NCBI RefSeq assembly: GCF_000934545.1
Contig: NZ_CP010554.1
Location: forward strand, 2,170,001 to 2,234,000
Origin: Rugosibacter aromaticivorans
Lineage (GTDB): Bacteria > Pseudomonadota > Gammaproteobacteria > Burkholderiales > Rhodocyclaceae
Length of the DNA: 64,000 bases
Reading direction: 5' to 3'
The position numbers and the translations under genes are program-made. Shown here one piece after another: positions 44,027 through 52,715 of this stretch (within the stretch, counting starts at the first letter, position 1; every line of letters begins with the position of its first letter). The notes beneath the pieces were generated by a model. It saw nothing but the letters and a program-made list of their open reading frames with translations. It was not told the DNA's origin and made no database searches.

Positions 44027-45247
44027 TCAAACACCCTCGCGTAGCGCCTCGGCAATTGGCTTTCGGCTGATCGTTCGCGCTGGCTTTAACGATGCCAGAA
44101 CAGCCGCTACCACCCCGACAATAAACGACAAAACAACCACCTTGGGCACAACAAGAATATGGGAAATATAGCCCTGGTCTGCATTCGGCGGTGGCGGCAT
44201 AGGAATCCCGACCAGTGAAATCGCTTTGGCAAGTGCGATACCAACCACCACCCCGCCTAATGCGCCCAGAAGACCAAGCCAAAAGCTTTCAATAACAACC
44301 AACGAGAAAACATGAGAAGAGTGATCGCCCAGAGCCATCATGGTGCCAAATTCGCTGGCACGCTCAAAAATACCCATATTGACGGTATTAGAGACGCTCA
44401 TTAACAACATCGCCAGAATAATCACCACCAGAAAACCAAACTGCTGCCGATACAGCGTTACCGTCTGGGTATAAAACGAATTCAGCTCGACCCAGGTTTT
44501 CATCTCATAACCCTGGCGGCTCAGCTTGTCATACATCGAACGCGCAACACGATTGGTATCCACCGTATTTTTGAGCAGCACCACTGCAGTATGCGCTCCC
44601 GGAGTTGCCAGCAGCTCTTGGGCCGCAGCCAGAGGAATGCGTACCACACGGGCATCATAATCTTTAGAGAAAGTCTGAAAAACCCCTGTTACTTGAAACT
44701 CAAGCAGATTGGTTGCCCCTCCTGCGGTGCTAACCAGCAAGGTTACTGGGTCGCCTGGCTTAAGCTTTAGCGCTTTTGCAACCCCCTGACCGATCATCAT
44801 CCCAAACGCATCGCCATCTATCAGACGACGGCCAGCAACCACTGTTATGTAGCTAGCCAAACGCTTCTCACGCGCGGGCTCTACACCTTCACCGACAATT
44901 GCCCAATCCGTTCGTCCATTGCCCAGCAACCCTGAAAAACCGATACGCAACATCACATCATCCACCCCAGGTGCTACCACCAATTCACGACGCAGGGTTT
45001 CCGGGTTCTCCATCAGATACTTCTCTGGGCTGCGCGCCCCATACTGCCAATATCCTTGGCGGGTCACTTGCAAATGTCCTGTACTTGAACGAATCATCGA
45101 TTCGCCTGTTTCCACAATCGTATCTTCAATAAAGCCCCCCGCCAGGATCAACGCGGCGACACCAAGCACGATAGAAGCCAGCGTCATCAGCGTGCGCCCG
45201 CGGTGCCGAAAAACATTGCGACTGGCTAACTTGAAAAGCCCGAACAC
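44027..45247 (-). CDS. ABC transporter permease, FtsX/MacB (LolC/E-like) family
   Basis: A 406-residue permease with one N-terminal helix (VFRHRGRTLMTLASIVLGVA), a long periplasmic domain and three C-terminal helices (FLVVIILAMLLMSVSNTVNMG, VIESFWLGLLGALGGVVVGI, VVVLSFIVGVVAAVLASLKP). This is the MacB/LolCE fold that moves substrates from inner membrane to periplasm. It starts with GTG 9 bp after the paralogous permease. The ATPase partner is probably the one at 54253-55038, about 8 kb away. Confidence 0.88.
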   Translation of the reverse strand: MFGLFKLASRNVFRHRGRTLMTLASIVLGVAALILAGGFIEDTIVETGESMIRSSTGHLQVTRQGYWQYGARSPEKYLMENPETLRRELVVAPGVDDVMLRIGFSGLLGNGRTDWAIVGEGVEPAREKRLASYITVVAGRRLIDGDAFGMMIGQGVAKALKLKPGDPVTLLVSTAGGATNLLEFQVTGVFQTFSKDYDARVVRIPLAAAQELLATPGAHTAVVLLKNTVDTNRVARSMYDKLSRQGYEMKTWVELNSFYTQTVTLYRQQFGFLVVIILAMLLMSVSNTVNMGIFERASEFGTMMALGDHSSHVFSLVVIESFWLGLLGALGGVVVGIALAKAISLVGIPMPPPPNADQGYISHILVVPKVVVLSFIVGVVAAVLASLKPARTISRKPIAEALREGV

Positions 45248-45256
45248 ACAAACCCC

Positions 45257-46480
45257 CTATTTGTTATGGCGGATTGCATCAACGATGATCATTCGCGACG
45301 CCCGCCAGGCAGGATAAAAACTCGCCAGTGTCGTGCTGCCCACACCGATCAGTACCGCTTCCACCGCAGTCGTTGAGGTGAATAACAGATGTGCAAGATA
45401 GCCTCGCGTCAGCCCCGGGGGCGGGGGCATATTGATATGCAACACATCGATCCCCCACCCAATCATGAGTGCCAGAGTGAGTCCCGCCAAGCTACCGATT
45501 AACCCGATGAGCGCGCCTTCCAGCAAAAACTGCCCGAGCAGAATGCGTGGCCGGACTCCCAGTGCCATTGCCATACCGATTTCTCCGGTACGCTCCATGA
45601 CACTCATCATCATGGTATTGCTGATACCGAGCAAGATAATCGCCACCACAATAAAACGGACGACAGCCAGTTGCTGTTGAAACAAGTCAACCGCACGCCG
45701 ATAAAATTCCGCCAACTGATCCCAGGTGCGCACCTCAAACTGAGGCGCACCGAAGTGCGCACGTAAAGTCTCTGCTACACGCGAGGTATTATCTGTTTTA
45801 TCCAGATAAACCAACCAACGATGCGCACCATCCACCTTGAGCAGCTTGCGTGCGGCTTGAATATGAACCAGCAGTGCGCTGTCGTCATACGCCTTACTCA
45901 TTGACTCGAATACCCCAGCTACTTTTGCGTCAATGGCGTTCAAACCACTGGCCGGCGTATCCACCAGCACCACGACAGCATCGCCCGCCTGCACCCCCAT
46001 AAGCATTGCCAGTCCCTTGCCCAGCAGAACTTGATCATAGTCAGTAGCGCCCAAACGGCGCCCCCGAATAATCTTCAAAGAGCGGTCGCCCGTCAAATCA
46101 TGCGCCGGATCAAACCCCTCACCAACAAAAGAAAGCGTGGACTCACCATGGCTGACCAAACCCGTCAAACCGAGTCGGGGCCCCCAAGCACGGACATGCG
46201 GCAGCGCGCTTAACGATTGCGCCGCTGCGTCATTCGGCAACAAATACCGTTCAGGATCAGCCAGGCCATTCTCGTGATAGCCGGGCCGCGTGATCTGGAT
46301 ATGCGCATACTGCGATTCGATAGTTGCTTCGCGGAAGTCAGCGAACATCCCCGCAATAAAACCGCTGGCCACAGCCAGTGCGGCTGTTCCGAAAGCCACC
46401 GAAAATATGGCGATCAATGCGCGACGGCGATGCCGTAGCAGGTTACGCAGGGCAAGTTTTGTCAGCGCAGACAAGATCAC
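45257..46480 (-). CDS. ABC transporter permease, FtsX/MacB (LolC/E-like) family
   Basis: A 407-residue relative of the neighbouring permease. The N-terminal helix is RRRALIAIFSVAFGTAALAV, and the three C-terminal helices include RFIVVAIILLGISNTMMMSV and LLEGALIGLIGSLAGLTLAL. The two permeases would form a heterodimer, as in LolCDE. The start codon is GTG. A gap of 86 bp separates it from the downstream end of the QueC-like gene; transcription may extend from there. Confidence 0.88.
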   Translation of the reverse strand: MILSALTKLALRNLLRHRRRALIAIFSVAFGTAALAVASGFIAGMFADFREATIESQYAHIQITRPGYHENGLADPERYLLPNDAAAQSLSALPHVRAWGPRLGLTGLVSHGESTLSFVGEGFDPAHDLTGDRSLKIIRGRRLGATDYDQVLLGKGLAMLMGVQAGDAVVVLVDTPASGLNAIDAKVAGVFESMSKAYDDSALLVHIQAARKLLKVDGAHRWLVYLDKTDNTSRVAETLRAHFGAPQFEVRTWDQLAEFYRRAVDLFQQQLAVVRFIVVAIILLGISNTMMMSVMERTGEIGMAMALGVRPRILLGQFLLEGALIGLIGSLAGLTLALMIGWGIDVLHINMPPPPGLTRGYLAHLLFTSTTAVEAVLIGVGSTTLASFYPAWRASRMIIVDAIRHNK

Positions 46481-46566
46481 AATGGTTTTATTGAAAATAG
46501 ATTAGGCGCCAATCATACTGCTTGCCTATCTACTCAATCGGGAAAATAAACTCACTAAAAGCAGGA

Positions 46567-47826
46567 TTACCCTAGCCCAGAAGCTTTTGTCGCGTGCCGA
46601 ATATAGCGCGGCCCAATAGAACCACTTAAAAGCAAGGCACGTAGTGCAATCCCCCATTGCCACACTACCGGCTGGCGAGAGAGCCAATCCGCCCAATAAA
46701 CCATGGGTGCCAACATCCTTGAGCGTCGTGATGCTGCAAAGAGAGCAGCTGCAATATCTGTCCGACCGACATCTTGCGCCACACCCACCATTTCTTGATA
46801 AAAAATCTGAGCATGTCCTCCTCCGATATAGAGGGTTTTAATTTTTTCCACATCGTAGAGCGTCCAGTTAAAGGCGCTTACGAAAGATTTCTTTTTACCC
46901 AAAATATCGAGAGCGATCATTGTTCGATAACACTTCTCACACGCCGAGCAATTCTCAGTACCCGCCGCCTGACAAACATGGAGCGAATTTTCTGCTTCAG
47001 GCAGCCCCGCCACAATATCGGTTTTCCCAATACGGGTGAAACTCGCACCATCATGAACAATTTTGAGCGATGACGAAGAAAAAAGCGGATCAACCATCGG
47101 ATGCGAACCCCAAGGCATAAGCACACCGTAAGGGTAGGATGATCCCAGTACAACGGTACCAAACCGCTTCTCGAAAATGAAGCCAATAAATGCCAAGCCG
47201 ATACCAAAGGTTAACGACCCCCATCGTTTCTTGAAAACCTCAACCACGTCGCGCAAGTTGGTACGCACAATGATGTGGTTCAAGTTCATGGTGGCAGTAC
47301 TTTCTGCGAGCTTGTCAGCCAGCGGACGAAACTGCGCTTCGTCATGTACTCCCACGTCAAAACCCCAAACGGTCAGCAGATCATCCAACTCCCCTACCAC
47401 CGGTATTCCATAAGCATTCCCCGGCAGCCGCCGTGCAATCGTGAAATATGAGTCGATACCCCCGGAAAAAAATGCTGCTGTACGGGTGACGCGTGGTGCT
47501 TGATACGAGGCGACAGGACAATGGATGCGAACGTCGTGCAGCTCCGGGTACCACTCCCTCCAGATGGCCAAAACTCCTTTGATATTTTCCAGCAGCAAGG
47601 CATCTACCGGGAGTGATAGCTCAATATCCTCTCCCAGGCTGGCTGCCATCGGCAGCATCGCCAATAACCACGGGTTCCCTGCATCGGAAAGACTCTCGGC
47701 ATACGCTTCAGAAACGTCGACCCATAAACTGAGCGCTTGGTCAGTGCCGTACAAAATTCTCGCTGTCCGGCGAATATTTTCAGGTGTATCAGGCGACGCG
47801 CCCGTTTCCAGATTAATCAGGCGCAT
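46567..47826 (-). CDS. QueC-like PP-loop ATPase, downstream copy of a tandem pair
   Basis: From MRLINLETGASPDTPENIRR it is 419 residues. The PP-loop nucleotide-binding motif is TAAFFSGGIDSYFTIAR near residue 137, and the four-cysteine pattern C-x7-C-x2-C-x2-C (HVC to NCSACEKCYRTM) lies near 295-307, exactly as in the zinc site of QueC. About 130 residues before the P-loop have no counterpart in QueC. It has no glutaminase domain, so it is not an asparagine synthetase. It starts one base after its paralog's stop. The substrate is unknown. Confidence 0.7.
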   Translation of the reverse strand: MRLINLETGASPDTPENIRRTARILYGTDQALSLWVDVSEAYAESLSDAGNPWLLAMLPMAASLGEDIELSLPVDALLLENIKGVLAIWREWYPELHDVRIHCPVASYQAPRVTRTAAFFSGGIDSYFTIARRLPGNAYGIPVVGELDDLLTVWGFDVGVHDEAQFRPLADKLAESTATMNLNHIIVRTNLRDVVEVFKKRWGSLTFGIGLAFIGFIFEKRFGTVVLGSSYPYGVLMPWGSHPMVDPLFSSSSLKIVHDGASFTRIGKTDIVAGLPEAENSLHVCQAAGTENCSACEKCYRTMIALDILGKKKSFVSAFNWTLYDVEKIKTLYIGGGHAQIFYQEMVGVAQDVGRTDIAAALFAASRRSRMLAPMVYWADWLSRQPVVWQWGIALRALLLSGSIGPRYIRHATKASGLG

Positions 47827-47827
47827 A

Positions 47828-49069
47828 TCAAATTTTGCGGATCGGACCACGAAGTAAAAAAGCTTTGGCGGTAATCCCAAGGCGCCATATCCCGGGCTGC
47901 GTCATTAACCACTCACTTGCTTTAACCAGCGGCCGAAGCACTTTTGACCGCCGTTCGGCAGCACTAAGTGCGTCCACAATCTCTTGGCGATGGTGTTTTC
48001 TTGCTGCCACAATGATGTCATTCTTGAAGATTTTGTCGCCTCTACTGCGAATAAATAGTTTACGAATGGCCTCAACGCGATAAGCTGACCAATCAAATAG
48101 CGCTCGGGTATGCTTGCGATGCCCTAACAAATCAAGCGTCATCATGGTTCGATAGCATTTGTCACAACGCGAACAATTGCTATCCCCCTTGGCAAAACAC
48201 ACATGAAGTGCTGATTGCGCAATCGGAAGCTTTGCCACGACATCTGTTTTTTCGACGCGGGTAAAACTCGCACCATCGTGCACGAACTGGAGCGACGACG
48301 TAGAAAACAATACATCCTGAAGCGGATGTGACCCCCAGGGAAATAAGTTTCCATAGGTGTACGAAGAACCAATTACTACTTCTTTATAAGTCCTCTCAAG
48401 GGTTAAACCGATGAAAGCCAATCCAACACCATGACTCAGCCGCCGCCACATATCCTTAAATGGGATCAATTTTTCCGCGGCGCGCAGATTGGTACGAAAA
48501 ATAATCTGTCGCAAACCGAGATGTTGCGCACTTGTCGCCAACATGTTAGACAGGGGACGAAACTGGGCTTCATCATATACCCCCACATCAAAGCCCCAAA
48601 CTGTCAGCAGATCGTCCACCCTCCCTACCGTCGGTATTCCAAAATCATTCCCGGGTATCCGCCGAGCAATCGTAAAGTAGGAATCAATGCCACCGGAGAA
48701 AAAGGCCGCCGTACGGGTGGCGCATGGTGCTTGACATGGCGCTTGATACGAGAGCACAGGGCATTGAATGTGAACGTCGTGGAGTTCCGGGTACCACTCC
48801 CGCCAGATCGCTAGCACCCCTTTGACATTTTCCAGGAGCAGTGCATCCACAGGAAGCGACAATTCAATATCCTCCCCCAAACTCGCTGCCATCGGCAGCA
48901 TTGCCAATAGCCATGGATTCCCTGTGTCAGAAAGACTTTCAGCACAGGCTTCAGGGACGTCAACCCAAAGCTGAAATGTTTTCCCTTGCCTCCAGGTTAT
49001 TTCACCAACCGTCCGCACATATCCGGGTGTCTCGGGAGAGGGAGAAGCATCACCCTTCAAAAATCGCAT
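47828..49069 (-). CDS. QueC-like PP-loop ATPase, upstream copy of a tandem pair
   Basis: A 413-residue paralog of the downstream gene. The N-termini align closely (LWVDVPEACAESLSDTGNPW versus LWVDVSEAYAESLSDAGNPW). The P-loop is TAAFFSGGIDSYFTIARR, and the zinc-type cysteines are HVCFAKGDSNCSRCDKCYRT. It is the first gene of a unit running into the second paralog and perhaps the ABC permeases. A rho-independent terminator for the preceding PEP-CTERM gene lies at 49114-49143, so this gene needs its own promoter between 49070 and 49113. Confidence 0.7.
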   Translation of the reverse strand: MRFLKGDASPSPETPGYVRTVGEITWRQGKTFQLWVDVPEACAESLSDTGNPWLLAMLPMAASLGEDIELSLPVDALLLENVKGVLAIWREWYPELHDVHIQCPVLSYQAPCQAPCATRTAAFFSGGIDSYFTIARRIPGNDFGIPTVGRVDDLLTVWGFDVGVYDEAQFRPLSNMLATSAQHLGLRQIIFRTNLRAAEKLIPFKDMWRRLSHGVGLAFIGLTLERTYKEVVIGSSYTYGNLFPWGSHPLQDVLFSTSSLQFVHDGASFTRVEKTDVVAKLPIAQSALHVCFAKGDSNCSRCDKCYRTMMTLDLLGHRKHTRALFDWSAYRVEAIRKLFIRSRGDKIFKNDIIVAARKHHRQEIVDALSAAERRSKVLRPLVKASEWLMTQPGIWRLGITAKAFLLRGPIRKI

Positions 49070-49113
49070 TCTTTCTCCAAGCCATTTGTATTTTTTGATA
49101 CTAATGTGTTACC

Positions 49114-49143
49114 AAAAAAAAGGCTGCCCAATAAGAGCAGCCC
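49114..49143 (-). terminator. Rho-independent terminator of the 300-aa PEP-CTERM gene
   Basis: Minus strand: stem GGCTGC, loop TCTTATTGG, stem GCAGCC, then a run of eight to nine T. Confidence 0.9.
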
Positions 49144-49171
49144 TTGATTTTACCGACTGAAAAATTAAAGC

Positions 49172-50074
49172 TTAAGCAGCCAGATTTTTACGGCGACGCA
49201 ATGCAGCCAGAGCGGTCAAGCCCAATCCAGCCAAGGCGAGGGAACCAGGTTCCGGTACGGCACGCCATGCCATGGTGACATACACATCGCTATCCCCAGG
49301 GAAGGATTCAGCCGTAAACACACGCAACGGATCGGGGTAAATAATCGCCCCAGCACCTGCCTCAAGACCAAAGGACAACTCATATTGCGTGCCATTGTAG
49401 AAAAAGTACGTAGGCGCAAAAGATGCTGGCGTCAAATCCGTGTATATATCATCACATGCGGTGTTGTGAGGATTGGGTGGAGCACAGAGTGAAACATTGC
49501 TATTCTGGTTATAAGTTTCATTGAAGGAAACTTGAGTTGTACTGTTTAACTCTTGATGAATCAACGTTCCGCCTACGGAATCACTGAAAATACGCAGATT
49601 GGCCACGATATCGGCAACCCAGAGTGGGCTCAGCAAGGCTAGATTAGCGTTGGGACCTAGCAACAACGCCTCGTTGTGATGGTGAAGGTTAGTAATCCTC
49701 CAGACTTCGCCTTCATTCCACAAGCCATCTCCATTCCCTGAAACTTCTAGATTGTTATTACTCGTATACGTAGTGACAGCAAGAGAACTCGGTGCATTGG
49801 TTAGGTTCTGCGGATTAGCACCTGCGCCATACCAACTCATAGTGGCCGCCGTTCCCGTCGGATACAGCGGGGTAGGCAATGCCGCTGAAGTTCCACCAAA
49901 GGTCAGTCCGCTGCCTGAGTTGAAATAGGTGTCTACACTTGCATCAGTCGTTGGATCGACAATCCCAGCCGACTGCGAAAAGTAAAAATTGGTCACTGGC
50001 GTAGCAGCCGCGCCAAAACTGGTGGCACCGATTACGGCAGCGGCCATGGCCAGTTGTGTAAATTTCTTCATCAT
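49172..50074 (-). CDS. PEP-CTERM sorting domain protein (300 aa)
   Basis: An exported protein destined for exosortase processing. The signal peptide is MMKKFTQLAMAAAVIGATSF and ends near ATPV. The mature part is Asn/Thr/Ser-rich with two cysteines (SLCAPPNPHNTACDD). The C-terminal tripartite signal is VPEPGSLALAGLGL followed by TALAALRRRKN: Pro-Glu-Pro, a hydrophobic segment and a basic end. It has a strong sigma-54 box about 64 bp upstream and a terminator after it, so it is its own transcription unit. The role of the mature protein is unknown. Confidence 0.93.
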   Translation of the reverse strand: MMKKFTQLAMAAAVIGATSFGAAATPVTNFYFSQSAGIVDPTTDASVDTYFNSGSGLTFGGTSAALPTPLYPTGTAATMSWYGAGANPQNLTNAPSSLAVTTYTSNNNLEVSGNGDGLWNEGEVWRITNLHHHNEALLLGPNANLALLSPLWVADIVANLRIFSDSVGGTLIHQELNSTTQVSFNETYNQNSNVSLCAPPNPHNTACDDIYTDLTPASFAPTYFFYNGTQYELSFGLEAGAGAIIYPDPLRVFTAESFPGDSDVYVTMAWRAVPEPGSLALAGLGLTALAALRRRKNLAA

Positions 50075-50137
50075 TCACTCCTTAAAAGATTAGACATTCG
50101 TTGTCGAGCACATCAGAGACACCGCCCAGCTTCTATA

Positions 50138-50153
50138 AGCATGTCCTATGCCA
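50138..50153 (-). promoter_or_regulatory. Sigma-54 / PEP-CTERM box of the 300-aa PEP-CTERM gene
   Basis: Minus strand TGGCATAGGACATGCT, with -24 TGGCA and -12 TGC in exact spacing, 64 bp before the start. It matches the box at 59676 at most positions, including the flanking TTATGGCAT and TGCTTA. Confidence 0.85.
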
Positions 50154-50277
50154 TAAAATCTAACCTAATGATAATATTATTTTTTTTATTCTAATCCACA
50201 GTCCGCTTAGACTAAATGTAAAAAATTCCGACACGTTCCGATCAAGCATTTTGGCATCGGGAATTTCCTCGGTATCA

Positions 50278-51789
50278 CTACGCTGGTTGCCAATACGTAA
50301 ACTTGCGCTCGTAGTCGATGGTTTTGCCATGCGGGAAGGCGTCGTAAGCGTGCACGTCCACGTCCAGCGGCTGGCCGGGCAGCTGAGGGGCGAGAATATC
50401 GTAAAGGGTTGCCGCCATGGCTTGCGCTTGGTCTTGATTAAGCGGCCGGTCTTTCCCTCCTTGCACTTCCCAGCGCACCCCGCCCTCCGCCAGCGAGAGC
50501 CTATGGGCACCGCTCATTTCCCGCGCCAATGCAGGGTAATGATATAGCGCGGCCTTGAAAAGATCGATATGCGCGCCACCGGGCAATACGTCTTTGGTGC
50601 GGCCGTGCAGGGCGACGATAGGCAGTGACGGCAACGGCAGGGTGAGACCAGATTCGCTCAGCGCACGAGCCAGCGCTTCTGGCAGAATGCGCTGCATGCG
50701 GTCGCCTGTAGCGTAGCGGATAAGCGGGATAGGCGCTTGGGGGTCAAGCATCGTGATCAAAAGGTCGCCCGCGCCGTTGGCGTCTGGCGAGGCTATTTCG
50801 ACCACCGTACGCAACGGGTTATAGACGAGAAAAGTCGGCGCTGGTGATACGCCGCGAAGCTTTGAATCTGACTGCAGGGAATGCGGAGCCAGCCCTGGAA
50901 AGTCCACTTGGGAGGCGGCAAGATCAATGCCCGTCAGCCGCTTGAGCAGCGCTGGGTGGCGAATGCAGGCGCGGCGCAGGGCGACGGTTTCGCGTGTTTC
51001 GTTAAACAGATTAAGACCCAGCTCACCCATGCCCATAGAGCTACCGATCAAGCCGCTCGCGGGATCGTCCGGCCGAATGCCAAGCACCTGCGCGAGGTAA
51101 TCGCGAAAGGTTTCGGAAAAGGTTTCTTCGCCAATAATCACGTGCACGCGGTGGCGATGCCAATCCAGCCCGATGTCTTGCGAATAATCGCAAAGCCGCT
51201 TGAGAAACAACGGGTCACCGCACAGAATAATCTGCTCAAACAAAGCACCGGCTTGCTGAATCACAGCACACGCCATGTCTTCACGCACACTGACATTGGC
51301 CACACAGACAGCATCGGAGGTAAACGCCACACCCATCGGCAAGCAATTGACCAGCAAACTACGCCGCTTATCGATATCAAACGCTAAATCAAGCCCAAGA
51401 TCGATCAACCCGGCGGCGCGGCGCGCTTGGCGCCGTGAAACCAGGCCGAGGGCAAAACCACCGCCGCCGTGGCCCGAACTGGTGAGTACCGATGCGAGCG
51501 CTGTTGCAGGAAGACGATCGCAAAGCAATTGACGAGCATCAAAACGCTGAAAGGTGTTGGCTTTGTTCAGTACCGGGCATCGGGTGAGGACATCATGCGG
51601 CGTCTGGATGTCGGAAATTTTTATACCCACTTCAGCCAGTAACGCTTGGTAGGCGGGCGAATGCGTGGCGGCATGCCTGAAAACAGCAAGCAAACGCTTT
51701 TCGCCTTTGGCAATCAAATCGTTTGGCTTGCTGCGGGCTAATTTCCCCTTGATCAAGCGCCGCTCAAGCCGTGAGAAAAAATTTTTCAT
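50278..51789 (-). CDS. PaaK-like adenylate-forming protein (phenylacetate-CoA ligase family)
   Basis: From MKNFFSRLERRLIKGKLARS it is 503 residues. Family features are AVFRHAATHSPAYQALLAEV near the N-terminus, the phosphate-loop-like TSSGHGGGGFALGL, SSMGMGELGLNLF and LIRYATGDRMQRI. The invariant lysine near the end could be in YERKFTYW. In exosortase A loci a related ligase often accompanies an acyl carrier protein and an acyltransferase, as here. A DR1 copy encodes SPAPTFLV at about residue 315. It may activate a fatty or aromatic acid for transfer to the acyl carrier protein. Confidence 0.75.
   Translation of the reverse strand: MKNFFSRLERRLIKGKLARSKPNDLIAKGEKRLLAVFRHAATHSPAYQALLAEVGIKISDIQTPHDVLTRCPVLNKANTFQRFDARQLLCDRLPATALASVLTSSGHGGGGFALGLVSRRQARRAAGLIDLGLDLAFDIDKRRSLLVNCLPMGVAFTSDAVCVANVSVREDMACAVIQQAGALFEQIILCGDPLFLKRLCDYSQDIGLDWHRHRVHVIIGEETFSETFRDYLAQVLGIRPDDPASGLIGSSMGMGELGLNLFNETRETVALRRACIRHPALLKRLTGIDLAASQVDFPGLAPHSLQSDSKLRGVSPAPTFLVYNPLRTVVEIASPDANGAGDLLITMLDPQAPIPLIRYATGDRMQRILPEALARALSESGLTLPLPSLPIVALHGRTKDVLPGGAHIDLFKAALYHYPALAREMSGAHRLSLAEGGVRWEVQGGKDRPLNQDQAQAMAATLYDILAPQLPGQPLDVDVHAYDAFPHGKTIDYERKFTYWQPA
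50829..50856 (-). repeat. DR1 dispersed repeat inside the PaaK-like gene
   Basis: Minus strand GGCGTATCACCAGCGCCGAC then TTTTC. It is translated as GVSPAPTFLV in the same reading frame as the copy in the lytic transglycosylase. Confidence 0.8.
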
Positions 51790-51836
51790 TCGGCAACCGT
51801 TAACATGGACACAGCAAACACAGCACCAAGATCGCA

Positions 51837-52646
51837 CTAGGCTTTTCTGTTCCCAGCCAGCCTGTGACAAACCCGCGTTTTAAGGCCGAGCCACAGGGTA
51901 ATGGGCTCGCCTTCAAACCAGCGGCTGAGGAACTCACTTGATTGCCGCAAATTGTGGCTCAATTTTCTTAAATCAGCGCAATACACAGCCACCTGTCCAT
52001 AGTAGTCCGTTTCGGGCCCGACCTGAGTGAAATTAAACCCCATTCTGCCGAGCGAACGGGCCAAGCCCTTTTCCATCGCAGCAAACCAGTAATGGGTACC
52101 CTTTTTACGGCTGTGCTGATACATTTGGCGAAACATCCCCATTAATATTTGCGGGCAGATACGGCGGCGATGTTTTCCCTCCAGGTCATTCGCGTTGAGG
52201 GGGATCATCTCGGGTCGGCCTTTTTCTAAAAAGGCTTTACTTACGCCCTGCATGGTGTCACCCGGGCGGCGGCGGTACCCTCTGTCTACCACTAAGCGCG
52301 AGACTTCAGCACACTCCGCGCGCGGCGGGAAAGTAAAGTCGTCAAAGGTAATGCAATGCTCTTCGAAGGGAAAGCGCCTCCCCTGATCAGCAAAAACCAG
52401 CCTTGCCGTGCCGACCACCTGGCCCGCTTCATTGCGAACGGCGACATGGTAGGCACTCGCGTCATAGGTATCTGATTCGCAGCCATCGGGGTAATCATCT
52501 GCGTTGAGAAAATGGCACTCATTACAGTACACCTCGTAACGCAATTTCATGATATCCAGACACAGTGAATCTTTGACTCGCGTAAAGGCCGTGCCGAAAA
52601 ATTCAAAATCAGGGGTTAATGGGTCACGTTTTATCACGTTTATCAT
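51837..52646 (-). CDS. PEP-CTERM/exosortase system-associated acyltransferase
   Basis: A 269-residue GNAT-fold protein of the autoinducer-synthase-like group found with exosortase. Recognisable parts are LDIMKLRYEVYCNECHFLNA, AYHVAVRNEAGQVVGTARLV and AECAEVSRLVVDRGYRRRPG. It probably moves an acyl group from an acyl carrier protein (possibly that at 62111-62374) onto an amine or sugar. It lies 48 bp upstream of the PaaK-like gene on the same strand. Confidence 0.88.
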   Translation of the reverse strand: MINVIKRDPLTPDFEFFGTAFTRVKDSLCLDIMKLRYEVYCNECHFLNADDYPDGCESDTYDASAYHVAVRNEAGQVVGTARLVFADQGRRFPFEEHCITFDDFTFPPRAECAEVSRLVVDRGYRRRPGDTMQGVSKAFLEKGRPEMIPLNANDLEGKHRRRICPQILMGMFRQMYQHSRKKGTHYWFAAMEKGLARSLGRMGFNFTQVGPETDYYGQVAVYCADLRKLSHNLRQSSEFLSRWFEGEPITLWLGLKTRVCHRLAGNRKA

Positions 52647-52715
52647 GGCCGGGCAGCAAGTTGAGAATCATGGTCGTGCTTTTACCTTTTCCCTGTAGTT
52701 GCAGTATGCAGAAGC

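Noticed and set aside
46567..49069. Asparagine synthetase or XrtA-type amidotransferase
   Set aside because: There is no N-terminal glutaminase Cys domain, and the C-terminal four-cysteine motif points to QueC-like proteins instead.
46567..49069. Qat or CBASS anti-phage operon
   Set aside because: No QatA-type ATPase, TatD nuclease, nucleotide cyclase or effector gene is adjacent; the neighbours are permeases and a PEP-CTERM gene.
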